64,000 bases of DNA from Rhodocyclales bacterium (GTDB taxonomy: Bacteria > Pseudomonadota > Gammaproteobacteria > Burkholderiales > Rhodocyclaceae): contig JACRJA010000001.1 of NCBI GenBank assembly GCA_016235745.1, positions 1 through 64,000 on the forward strand, in the 5' to 3' direction. Positions 56,816-64,000 of the stretch are shown piece by piece (the stretch's first letter is position 1; each line of letters starts with the position of its first letter). The notes under the pieces are model-generated. The model worked only from the letters and a program-made list of their open reading frames with translations. It was not told the origin of the DNA and made no database searches. The position numbers and the translations under genes are program-made.

Positions 56816-58114
56816 ATGGAACTGACCTGCCCCGCCTGGCTCGTCGCCGCTCCGGCTTCCGGCCACGGCAAGACTACGGTAGTGGCGGCGCTCGCGCGCT
56901 GGCACCGGCGCCAGGGGCGGCGGGTGCGCGTCTTCAAGTGCGGGCCGGATTTCCTCGATCCGCAGATCCACGAACTCGCTTCGGGCGTACCCTGCGAGAC
57001 GATCGACTTTCGCATGGCCGGGGAGGAAGACGCCCGCTGGCGCCTGGCACGCGCGGCACGGCAGGCCGATCTCATCCTCGTCGAGGGCGTGATGGGGCTG
57101 CACGACGGCGAGCCCAGCGCCGCCGAACTCGCGCGCCGCCTGCATCTTCCCATCCTGCTCGTCATCGACGCGAGCGCCATGGCCGGCAGCTTTGGCGCCG
57201 TGGCCTGGGGATTGAAACACTACCGCGAAGGGGCGCCGATCACCCACGTGCTTGCCAACCGCACCGGCAGCCCCATGCATGCACGGCTGTGCCGCGACAC
57301 CCTGCCCGAGGACATCGTCTGGGCGGGGTACCTGCCGCGCGACGAGGCCATCGCGCTGCCCGAGCGCCACCTGGGGCTGCTGCCTGCCGCCGAGATCGCC
57401 GACCTGGAAGCGCGGCTCGAGCGCATGGCCGAGGCCATCGGCCAGACCGAGGCCGCGGCGCTGCCGCCGCCGGTCACTTTTCTCCCGGCGGAGGCGCCCT
57501 CGCCCCTGCCGCCGCTTCTTTCCGGCAAGACGGTGGCGGTGGCGCGCGATGCGGCTTTCTGCTTTCTTTACCCGGCGAACCTCGAGACCCTGGACGCGCT
57601 CGGGGCGCGGCTCGTCTTCTTCTCACCGCTCGCCGATGCCGCTCTGCCGCCGTGCGATGCCGTGTGGCTGCCCGGCGGCTATCCCGAGCTGCACGCGGCC
57701 GCGCTCGCCGCCAACCGCCCGCTGGCCGCGGCGCTCGCCGCGCACCTGCAAGCGGGCAAGGCGCTGCTCGCCGAATGCGGCGGCCTGATCGCCTGCGCCG
57801 AGACCCTCGTCGATGCCGCGGGTCGATCCTGGCCGATGTTCGGCCTGCTGCCGGGCCGCGCGCGCATGCAATCGAGGCTCGCCGGCCTGGGGGTGCTGGA
57901 AGCGGAGCTTCCCGAAGGGCGCCTCACCGGCCACACCTTCCACTATTCCACCTTCGAGACGACGCTCGCCCCGCTCGCCCTCGCGCGCAAGACCCGCGGC
58001 GCGGGGGGCGAAGCCATCTACCGCCGCGGCCGGCTCACGGCGAGCTACATGCATTTCTATTTCCCGTCGAACCCGGCGGCGGTGGCGGCGCTGCTGGGGT
58101 CGATGAACGGCTGA
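56816..58114 (+). CDS. cbiA: Cobyrinic acid a,c-diamide synthase
   Basis: This 432-residue CbiA/CobB enzyme amidates the a and c side chains. It has an ATP-binding N-terminal half (WLVAAPASGHGKTTVVAALA, FKCGPDFLDPQIHELASG, LVEGVMGLHDGEPSA) and a class-I glutamine amidotransferase half with the nucleophile Cys in ALLAECGGLIA and the ladder YPELHAAALAANR. The end TASYMHFYFPSNP holds the catalytic His. GGAGG upstream supports ATG 56816 over an earlier in-frame start at 56774. Confidence 0.94.
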   Translation: MELTCPAWLVAAPASGHGKTTVVAALARWHRRQGRRVRVFKCGPDFLDPQIHELASGVPCETIDFRMAGEEDARWRLARAARQADLILVEGVMGLHDGEPSAAELARRLHLPILLVIDASAMAGSFGAVAWGLKHYREGAPITHVLANRTGSPMHARLCRDTLPEDIVWAGYLPRDEAIALPERHLGLLPAAEIADLEARLERMAEAIGQTEAAALPPPVTFLPAEAPSPLPPLLSGKTVAVARDAAFCFLYPANLETLDALGARLVFFSPLADAALPPCDAVWLPGGYPELHAAALAANRPLAAALAAHLQAGKALLAECGGLIACAETLVDAAGRSWPMFGLLPGRARMQSRLAGLGVLEAELPEGRLTGHTFHYSTFETTLAPLALARKTRGAGGEAIYRRGRLTASYMHFYFPSNPAAVAALLGSMNG

Positions 58115-58131
58115 ACGGAGTGCAGAGAGAC

Positions 58132-58836
58132 ATGGATCTTTCTTTTCCCCCTTCTCCCCATCGTTTTTCCGAGGCAGAGCGCGAGGCGGTATATCGCGCC
58201 ATCGCCGAACGCCGCGACATGCGCCACTTTCTGCCCGATCCGGTCGATCCTGAAATACTGCACCGCTTGTTGTGGGCGGCGCATCAGGCGCCCAGCGTGG
58301 GCTACATGCAACCTTGGCGCTTTCTTCGCATCACCGACCGTGCCTTGCGGCAGGCGATCCATTGCCTGGTCGAGGAAGAGCGCCGGGCGACGGCCCAGGC
58401 CCTGGGCGAGCGGGGTGAGGAATTCCTGCGCCTCAAGGTGGAAGGAATCCTCGAAGCTGCCGAGCTCTTCGTCGTCGCCCTTGCCCCGGGGCGGGAGCGG
58501 CATGTGTTCGGCCGGCGCACCCTGCCGGAGATGGACGTAGCGTCGCTATCCTGTGCGATCCAGAACCTGTGGCTCGCCGCTCGCGCCGAGGGGCTCGGCA
58601 TGGGCTGGGTGTCGTTGTTCGACCCGCAGCGTTTGGCCGACTTGCTGCGGATGCCCGCGGGGGCCAAGCCGTTGGCCGTTGTGTGCCTGGGCCATGTGGA
58701 AACGTTCTACCCGCGGCCGATGCTGGAAGAAGTGCATTGGGCCAGCCGACGCCCGCCTGCCGAAGTCTTCGCCGAGAATTTCTGGCCGCTTGACTTGCCT
58801 GGCTGGGGAGCGGAACAAGCGCCGGTCACGCGCTGA
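58132..58836 (+). CDS. bluB: 5,6-dimethylbenzimidazole synthase BluB
   Basis: This 234-residue nitroreductase-fold protein cannibalises FMN to make the lower ligand of cobalamin. It shows FSEAEREAVYRAIAERRDMR, the flavin-binding AAHQAPSVGYMQPWRFLRI, the conserved Asp region RRTLPEMDVASLSCAIQNLW and LAARAEGLGMGWVSLFDP. Its presence implies an aerobic or microaerobic source of dimethylbenzimidazole even though the ring is made by cobalt-early enzymes. It ends the riboswitch operon. Confidence 0.95.
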   Translation: MDLSFPPSPHRFSEAEREAVYRAIAERRDMRHFLPDPVDPEILHRLLWAAHQAPSVGYMQPWRFLRITDRALRQAIHCLVEEERRATAQALGERGEEFLRLKVEGILEAAELFVVALAPGRERHVFGRRTLPEMDVASLSCAIQNLWLAARAEGLGMGWVSLFDPQRLADLLRMPAGAKPLAVVCLGHVETFYPRPMLEEVHWASRRPPAEVFAENFWPLDLPGWGAEQAPVTR

Positions 58837-58860
58837 AGCCCAATCAGAGGAGAAAGGCAG

Positions 58861-59265
58861 ATGAAACGGATGCCATCCCCGGTGTTGTTTCCCTTGCTCG
58901 CAGCGGCGTTCTTCGGCTTCCTGGGGGTGGCCGTGGGGGCGTTCGGGGCGCACGTGCTGCGGCCGCGCCTTGCCGTGGCGCTCTACGAGAACGTGCAGAC
59001 GGCGGTGTTTTATCAGTTCGTCCATGCGCTGGCCCTTTTTTCCCTGGGGGTGCTTGGGGTGGTGGGCTGGAGGAACCGGGCCTTGCGCCTGGCGGCGGGG
59101 CTGTGGACGGGCGGAGTGATCGCCTTTTGCGGCAGCCTCTACAGCTACGCCCTCACCCAATGGCTGCCGCTGGTGTGGGTGACGCCGCTGGGTGGCACGG
59201 CGCTGCTTGTCGGTTGGGCGGCGTTCGGCGTTGGGGTCTGGCGTGCCATTTCCTCGACGAAATAG
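58861..59265 (+). CDS. DUF423 small membrane protein (YgdD-like)
   Basis: This 134-residue protein has four hydrophobic segments and the DUF423 opening AAFFGFLGVAVGAFGAHVLR, then YENVQTAVFYQFVHALALF. The function of the family is unknown. GAGGAGAAAGGCAG precedes the ATG, 24 bases after bluB, so it could be read through from the cobalamin operon. A copy of the dispersed repeat begins just after its stop. Confidence 0.9.
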   Translation: MKRMPSPVLFPLLAAAFFGFLGVAVGAFGAHVLRPRLAVALYENVQTAVFYQFVHALALFSLGVLGVVGWRNRALRLAAGLWTGGVIAFCGSLYSYALTQWLPLVWVTPLGGTALLVGWAAFGVGVWRAISSTK

Positions 59266-59266
59266 G

Positions 59267-59406
59267 GGGCGCCGCGAACCACCTGCTGCGCGGCCGTATG
59301 GCAGCGGTGCGTGGTGCTCGCAGGTTCTCCTGTCTGCATAGGTCTCGCTTCCTGTGCTCCGTGTGCCTTGCCCTGCAGCCGCTCGCGACGGTTTTTCGCG
59401 GCGCCC
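59267..59406 (-). repeat. Dispersed ~140-bp repeat, copy 2 (inverted relative to copy 1)
   Basis: The 140-base sequence, read on the minus strand, matches the copy at 38501-38643 through most of its length, including GGGCGCCGCGAAAAACCGTC and GCGAGACCTAT. The central hairpin is kept by compensating change (CCTGT-CTGC-ATAGG at 59329-59342, with a G-T pair). Ends are GGGCGCCGCGAACCACC and the complement of the other end, so it also has terminal inverted repeats. It starts one base after the DUF423 stop codon. Confidence 0.85.
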
Positions 59407-59446
59407 AGGGTTTTCGGTGCGCATCGGGGCGACGATCGCGTTAAAA

Positions 59447-59464
59447 TTTTCATGAACTTGTAAC
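59447..59464 (+). promoter_or_regulatory. Possible Pho box upstream of pstS
   Basis: TTTTCAT-GAAC-TTGTAAC has the two 7-base halves with a 4-base spacer of PhoB sites (each half 5 of 7 to CTGTCAT/CTGTCAC). It lies 73 bases before pstS, which would make the operon phosphate-starvation inducible. No phoBR genes are in the window. Confidence 0.45.
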
Positions 59465-59536
59465 AATGGCACTCTAGACTTCTGGGGTCGGAACGATCGT
59501 TCCTGCAAACCCCTTTATCGCACAAGGAGTCGGTCC

Positions 59537-60538
59537 ATGGAATCGAACAAACGCATCTGGCTGGGGGCGCTGGCGCTCGCTGGTCTCATCGGTACCGCCC
59601 AGGCGCAGCAAAAGATCATTGCCATCGACGGTTCGAGCACGGTCTATCCGATCACCGAGGCTGTGGCCGAGGAATATCAAAAGCTGAAGAAAGGAACGGT
59701 CAAGGTCACGGTGGGAATCTCCGGCACTGGCGGCGGGTTCAAGAAATTCTGCCGCGGCGAGACGGACATCTCCGGTGCCTCGCGGCCTATCCTCAAGCAG
59801 GAGATGGAGGCGTGCCGCCAGAGCGGAATCGAATACATCGAACTGCCGGTGGCCTATGACGCCATCACCGTCGTGATCAACCCGAAAAACGACTGGGCCG
59901 AAGAGATGACGGTGGCCGAGCTCAAGAAGATGTGGGAGCCGGCCGCCCAGGGCGTGGTGGACAACTGGAAGAAGGTCTCCGAGCGCTTCCCCGATCGTGC
60001 ACTCGCGATCGCCGGACCCGGCGCCGATTCCGGCACCTTCGACTACTTCACCGAGGCCGTCGTCGGCAAATCCAAGTCGAGCCGTGGTGATTACATGGCC
60101 TCCGAAGACGACAACGTGATCGTGCAGTTCGTCAGCCGCGACGTGGGCGCGCTGGGCTACTTCGGTCTGGCCTACTACACGGAAAACAAGGACAAGATCA
60201 AGGCCGTCAAGATCAAGAAGGATGAGAACTCGCCGGCCGTGGCGCCCACCATCGAGACGGTCAACAACGGCAGCTATCAGCCGCTGTCGCGCCCGGTCTT
60301 CATCTACGTGAGTGCGAAGTCGGCGCAGGAAAAGCCCGAAGTGCGCGAGTTCGTCGAGTTCTATCTGCAACATGGGGCCAACTTGAGCAAGGAAGTGGGC
60401 TACGTCGATCTGCCCGCCAAGGCCTACGACATGGCGCTGAAAAACTTCAAGGCGATGAAGAAAGGCACGGCCTTCGGCGGTGAGCCCGACGTCGGGGTGA
60501 AGGTCGAAGAATTGCTGGAACGTGAAGGCAAACTCTAA
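59537..60538 (+). CDS. pstS: Phosphate-binding periplasmic protein PstS
   Basis: This 333-residue phosphate receptor has a signal peptide ending GTAQAQQ (about residue 24). It carries the phosphate-binding motifs [44 protein letters not shown] and [16 protein letters not shown]. It belongs to the longer PstS/SphX type. AAGGAGTCGGTCC precedes the ATG. A hairpin separates it from pstC. Confidence 0.96.
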   Translation: MESNKRIWLGALALAGLIGTAQAQQKIIAIDGSSTVYPITEAVAEEYQKLKKGTVKVTVGISGTGGGFKKFCRGETDISGASRPILKQEMEACRQSGIEYIELPVAYDAITVVINPKNDWAEEMTVAELKKMWEPAAQGVVDNWKKVSERFPDRALAIAGPGADSGTFDYFTEAVVGKSKSSRGDYMASEDDNVIVQFVSRDVGALGYFGLAYYTENKDKIKAVKIKKDENSPAVAPTIETVNNGSYQPLSRPVFIYVSAKSAQEKPEVREFVEFYLQHGANLSKEVGYVDLPAKAYDMALKNFKAMKKGTAFGGEPDVGVKVEELLEREGKL

Positions 60539-60552
60539 GTTTCACCACCGGG

Positions 60553-60585
60553 CCATCGGCGCGATCAGGCGCCGATGGCGTTTTC
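60553..60585 (+). terminator. Hairpin with T-run between pstS and pstC
   Basis: GCCATCGGCGC and GCGCCGATGGC form a perfect 11-base stem with loop GATCAG (60564-60569), followed by GTTTTC. It starts 14 bases after the pstS stop. It probably terminates part of the transcripts or protects the pstS 3' end, giving more receptor than permease. Confidence 0.7.
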
Positions 60586-60617
60586 ATCATTTGCCCCATC
60601 TTACGGTCAGGCACACC

Positions 60618-61574
60618 ATGAGCGACGCAATGACGGCGGCCGACAAGGGCGGCGGTTCTTCCTCCCTTTACCTCGACCGCATCCGCACGATGCGCCACGT
60701 GCGCAACGGCAAGGAGCGCATCATCGAGGCGATCCTCTTCGTGGCGGCCTTCTGCGCCGTGGCGGTGACGGTGGCCATCGTCGCCATCCTGCTCTACGAG
60801 GCTTCGACTTTTTTCGCCCACGTCTCCCTCGTCGAGTTTCTCACCGGCACCGAGTGGACGCCGCTCTTCGAGCGCGCCTCCTTCGGCATGCTGCCGCTGC
60901 TCGTCGGCACGGTGGTGACTTCGTTCATCGCCTTCCTCGTGGCTGGCCCGCTCGGCTTTCTCATCGCCATGTACCTGTCCGAGTTCGCGCCACCGAAACT
61001 GGCCGAGGTGCTCAAGCCTTTCCTCGAACTGCTCGCCGGGGTGCCAACCATCGTCTATGGCTACTTCGCGCTGCTCTTCGTCACCCCTTTGCTGCAGAAA
61101 ATCATCCCGGGACTGCCCGGATTCAACATGCTCAGCGCCGGCCTGGTGATGGGGCTGATGATCGTGCCCTATGTGGCTTCGGTGTCGGAAGATGCGATGC
61201 GCGCCGTGCCCATGGCTTTGCGCGAAGGCTCCTACGCCATGGGGGCGACGCGCTTCCAGACGGCGATGTGGGTGGTGCTACCGGCCTCTTTCTCCGGGGT
61301 GATGGCCGCTTTCGTGCTGGGGGTTTCGCGCGCCGTGGGCGAGACGATGATCGTGGCCATCGCCGCCGGTCAGCAGCCCAACTTCACGTTTGATCCGCGC
61401 GAGCCGGCCGCTACCATCACCGCCTTCATCGTGCAGGTGGCCATGGGCGATCTGCCGCACGGATCGATCGGCTATCAGAGCATCTTCGCCGTCGGGCTCG
61501 TACTCGTGGTGATCACCTTGTTCTTCAACCTGATCGGCCAAATGCTGCGCCGGCGCATTCGCGAGGTGTATTGA
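60618..61574 (+). CDS. pstC: Phosphate ABC transporter permease PstC
   Basis: This 318-residue inner-membrane permease has about six helices and the EAA-type loop MALREGSYAMGATRFQTAMW (about residues 200-219), preceded by LLAGVPTIVYGYFALLF. ATG 60618 (MSDAMTAADK) is chosen; an upstream ATG at 60522 would overlap the end of pstS and read through the hairpin. Two bases separate it from pstA. Confidence 0.95.
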   Translation: MSDAMTAADKGGGSSSLYLDRIRTMRHVRNGKERIIEAILFVAAFCAVAVTVAIVAILLYEASTFFAHVSLVEFLTGTEWTPLFERASFGMLPLLVGTVVTSFIAFLVAGPLGFLIAMYLSEFAPPKLAEVLKPFLELLAGVPTIVYGYFALLFVTPLLQKIIPGLPGFNMLSAGLVMGLMIVPYVASVSEDAMRAVPMALREGSYAMGATRFQTAMWVVLPASFSGVMAAFVLGVSRAVGETMIVAIAAGQQPNFTFDPREPAATITAFIVQVAMGDLPHGSIGYQSIFAVGLVLVVITLFFNLIGQMLRRRIREVY

Positions 61575-61575
61575 C

Positions 61576-62499
61576 ATGGCGAACAAGGAACGCATGGCGC
61601 TGCGCGGGATCATCGCCAGGAACCAGCGCTGGGATCTCATCGTCGGCACCGTCGGCTTGCTGGCCACGGCACTCGGCGTGATCATCCTCACGCTGCTCTT
61701 CGTCGATCTGGTGCTCGACGGCTGGCACCGGCTCACGCCCGACTTCTTCCTCAATTTCCCGTCGCGCCGCCCGGAAGAGGCCGGCATCCTCTCGGCCTGG
61801 GTGGGCTCGGCGCTGGTGATGATCGTCACCGCCTTCACCGCCGTGCCGCTGGGCGTGGCTGCGGCCATTTATCTGGAAGAATACGCACCCAAGAACTGGA
61901 TCACCGAGCTCATCGAGATCAACGTGACCAACCTCGCGGCAGTGCCCTCCATCATCTACGGCCTGCTCGCCCTGGGCTTGTTCGTCTACATCCTCGGCTT
62001 CGGGCACAGCGTCCTGACGGCGGGGCTCACGCTCGGGCTCATGATCCTGCCCATCATCATCGTGGCCACCCGCGAGGCGCTGCGCGCCATTCCGGTGGCC
62101 ATCCGCGAGGCGGCCTACGCCCTGGGGGCCACGCGCTGGCAGGTGGTGAGCGATCACCTCATCCCCTACGCTTCGGGCGGCATCTACACCGGCGTGATCA
62201 TCGGCTTGTCGCGCGCCATCGGCGAGACTGCGCCGGTGATCACCATCGGCGCGCTCACCTTCATCGCCTTCCTGCCGCCGATCCCCTTCAGCGGCGATCC
62301 GCCGGCCGGCCCGTTCGATTGGCTCTTCTCTCCCTTCACGGTGCTGCCCATCCAGATGTTCAACTGGCTGTCGCGCCCGCAGAGCGCCTTCCACGTCAAT
62401 GCGGCGGCCACCGGCATCGTCATCATCGTGGCCACGCTCGCGATGAACGGCATCGCCATCTGGCTGCGCAGCCGCATCCGCAGCAAGTTGAAGTGGTGA
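61576..62499 (+). CDS. pstA: Phosphate ABC transporter permease PstA
   Basis: This 307-residue partner permease shows [20 protein letters not shown] and [22 protein letters not shown] (EAA loop) with six predicted helices. It is longer at the N-terminus than some homologues, by a short cytoplasmic stretch. It overlaps nothing but lies four bases from pstB. Confidence 0.95.
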   Translation: MANKERMALRGIIARNQRWDLIVGTVGLLATALGVIILTLLFVDLVLDGWHRLTPDFFLNFPSRRPEEAGILSAWVGSALVMIVTAFTAVPLGVAAAIYLEEYAPKNWITELIEINVTNLAAVPSIIYGLLALGLFVYILGFGHSVLTAGLTLGLMILPIIIVATREALRAIPVAIREAAYALGATRWQVVSDHLIPYASGGIYTGVIIGLSRAIGETAPVITIGALTFIAFLPPIPFSGDPPAGPFDWLFSPFTVLPIQMFNWLSRPQSAFHVNAAATGIVIIVATLAMNGIAIWLRSRIRSKLKW

Positions 62500-62503
62500 T
62501 CGG

Positions 62504-63346
62504 GTGAACGAATCCTCTTCCTTCGACGGAACCAAGCGCATGAACGAACCAAGAAAGCCGGAGAGCAACGCGGCGATCGTCACCGAGCCGCTCAAGGCCG
62601 AGACGCGCAAGTTCAATTTCTACTACGGCGACAACCACGCGCTGAAAAACGTCGATCTGCCGGTGGCCGAGCGCCGGGTCACGGCGCTGATCGGTCCTTC
62701 CGGGTGCGGCAAGTCGACCCTGCTGCGCAGCTTCAATCGCATGCACGACCTCTATCCCGGCAACCGCTACGAAGGCGAGATCCGCCTCTATCCCGACGAC
62801 GTCGATCTCGTCTCGCCCACGGTCGACCCCATCGAGATCCGCATGCGCATCTCCATGGTGTTCCAGAAGCCCAACCCTTTCCCGAAGACGATCTTCGAGA
62901 ACGTGGCCTATGGCCTGATGGTGCGCGGCGAGAAGCGCCGCTCGGTGCTGGAGGAAAAAGTCGAGGAGGCCCTGCGCGGGGCGGCGCTGTGGGACGAGGT
63001 CAAAGACCGGCTCGATGATCTGGCCTTCAACCTCTCGGGGGGACAGCAGCAGCGGCTGTGCATCGCTCGGGCGCTGGCGGCCGACCCGGAGATCATCCTC
63101 TTCGACGAGCCTACCTCGGCGCTCGATCCCATCGCCACGGCGAGCATCGAGGAACTCATCGCCGAGATCAAGGAAAAAGTGACCATCCTCATCGTCACCC
63201 ACAACATGCAGCAGGCGGCGCGCATCTCGGACTACACCGCCTTCATGTACCTGGGCGAGCTCATCGAGTTCGGGCGCACCGACGAGCTCTTCGTGCGTCC
63301 GCGCAAGAAACAGACCGAGGATTACATCACCGGGCGGTTTGGCTGA
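62504..63346 (+). CDS. pstB: Phosphate ABC transporter ATPase PstB
   Basis: This ATPase of 280 residues has Walker [20 protein letters not shown], the Q-loop [16 protein letters not shown] typical of PstB, signature [15 protein letters not shown], Walker [14 protein letters not shown] and switch His in IVTHNMQQA. The first frame start is GTG 62504; ATG 62540 ([10 protein letters not shown]) would give 268 residues and is equally possible, as neither has a strong ribosome-binding site. No phoU follows in the window. Confidence 0.95.
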   Translation: MNESSSFDGTKRMNEPRKPESNAAIVTEPLKAETRKFNFYYGDNHALKNVDLPVAERRVTALIGPSGCGKSTLLRSFNRMHDLYPGNRYEGEIRLYPDDVDLVSPTVDPIEIRMRISMVFQKPNPFPKTIFENVAYGLMVRGEKRRSVLEEKVEEALRGAALWDEVKDRLDDLAFNLSGGQQQRLCIARALAADPEIILFDEPTSALDPIATASIEELIAEIKEKVTILIVTHNMQQAARISDYTAFMYLGELIEFGRTDELFVRPRKKQTEDYITGRFG

Positions 63347-63913
63347 TCACCACCACCAGGCGGCGATCCCCAGCAGCACGAAGGCGAGCGCCGCGGTGAC
63401 GTGCAGCATCCTGGCTGGCAGGCGGCGGGTGAGGCGCTCGCCGAACCACACCACGGGGGCGTTGGCGAGCATCATGCCCACCGTGGTCCCGGTCACCACC
63501 GCCGCGTAGGGCGAATAGTGCGCGGCGAGCGCCACGGTGGCAAGCTGCGTCTTGTCGCCCATCTCGGCGAGGAAAAAGGCGGAAGACACGATGGCAAAGA
63601 CGCGGGCGAGCGAAGTCGCCGGCCGCGTCTTCGTCTCGTCTTCGTCGAGCGCATCCGGCACCAGCATCCACAGCCCCAGCGCGACGAAAGAGATCGCGAC
63701 CACTGCGCGCAGCACGTCCGGCCCGAGCCACTGCATCACCGCCGCGCCCAGCGCCGCGGCCCCGGCGTGATTGGCGAGCGTGGCAAAGAAAATCGCCGCG
63801 CAGATCGTCCACGGCGCGCGGTAACGTCCGGCGAGCACGAGCGAGAGGAGCTGGGTCTTGTCGCCGACTTCAGCAAGGGCGACGAGCCCGGTGGCGGTGA
63901 GGAAGGCTTCCAT
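63347..63913 (-). CDS. TMEM165/GDT1 (UPF0016) family cation transporter
   Basis: This 188-residue membrane protein has six hydrophobic segments and both copies of the family motif: ALAEVGDKTQLLSLVLA (about residues 12-28) and FLAEMGDKTQLATVALA (about 115-131), separated by an acidic loop DALDEDETKT. Bacterial members such as MneA/MntX export manganese; calcium or proton exchange is described for others. It converges on pstB with the two stop codons directly abutting. Only 87 bases of upstream DNA are in the window, too few to look for a yybP-ykoY manganese riboswitch. Confidence 0.92.
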   Translation of the reverse strand: MEAFLTATGLVALAEVGDKTQLLSLVLAGRYRAPWTICAAIFFATLANHAGAAALGAAVMQWLGPDVLRAVVAISFVALGLWMLVPDALDEDETKTRPATSLARVFAIVSSAFFLAEMGDKTQLATVALAAHYSPYAAVVTGTTVGMMLANAPVVWFGERLTRRLPARMLHVTAALAFVLLGIAAWWW

Positions 63914-64000
63914 CGGCTGGCGGGCAATGGCGCAGTGTGTCGCATTATAGCGGCGCGCTTGCTATGATCGTAGAAATCGACGGCGGGCTCGCCAGCCGCA

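Noticed and set aside
63964-64000. Possible plus-strand gene start MIVEIDGG at the window end
   Set aside because: Only 12 codons are visible, there is no ribosome-binding site, and the same bases read as a -10-like TATGAT, so it cannot be called.

Overview
The window is a chromosomal segment of a high-GC Gram-negative bacterium. The gene families and their order (rpmH-rnpA-yidD-yidC-mnmE, speD-speE, rsmB-DUF4390-ntrY-ntrX, a Pst operon, RdgC) fit a betaproteobacterium. My inference is something close to Hydrogenophilus/Tepidiphilus or a related Rhodocyclales-like lineage; no rRNA is present to settle it. The presence of dnaA, dnaN, gyrB, rpmH, a perfect parS palindrome and a cluster of DnaA boxes places the window around the replication origin.

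Layout. (1) 1-12.7 kb is accessory DNA: a type I secretion cluster with the end of an ABC exporter, a small low-GC membrane protein, a 2745-residue RTX/Ig-like giant protein, a truncated glycosyltransferase, an HlyD-type adaptor and a truncated PaaK-like adenylating enzyme. It ends in a decayed IS3-family element whose far side is the tail of a YeiH-type transporter gene, so the cluster borders a rearrangement scar. (2) 13-29.5 kb is a mostly minus-strand housekeeping block: aldo/keto reductase, priA, hemE, ntrX-ntrY, DUF4390, rsmB, speE-speD, a TauE-type permease, a FitAB/VapBC-type toxin-antitoxin pair, mnmE, yidC, yidD, rnpA and rpmH. (3) 29.6-35.6 kb holds genes inserted between rpmH and dnaA: mobA, moaC, moaA, a YqeC-like protein and a polar amino-acid ABC transporter. 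(4) 35.8-41.2 kb is dnaA-dnaN-gyrB. (5) 41.2-46.8 kb has a LysE-type exporter, a TAXI-TRAP transporter with its DUF1850 partner, rdgC and a DUF1857 gene. (6) 46.8-47.6 kb is a non-coding, AT-rich, DnaA-box-rich stretch and is the best oriC candidate. (7) 47.6-58.8 kb is a cobalamin-riboswitch-controlled operon of 13 overlapping or closely spaced genes, from cobalt uptake (CbiM) to the lower ligand (BluB), of the cobalt-early (CbiX/CbiD/CbiG) type. (8) 58.9-64 kb has a DUF423 membrane protein, the pstSCAB phosphate transporter behind a possible Pho box, and a TMEM165/UPF0016 cation transporter.

Small-scale structure is informative. A dispersed element of about 140 bp with imperfect terminal inverted repeats occurs just after the stop codons of dnaN and the DUF423 gene, with a partial third copy beside priA. 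A parS palindrome is embedded in rsmB codons 12-18. The NtrX-type regulator has a receiver and a Fis helix-turn-helix, but the sigma-54 ATPase core between them has lost its motifs. CbiG is split into two overlapping genes. Protein family names come from recognising sequence patterns; no database search was run.
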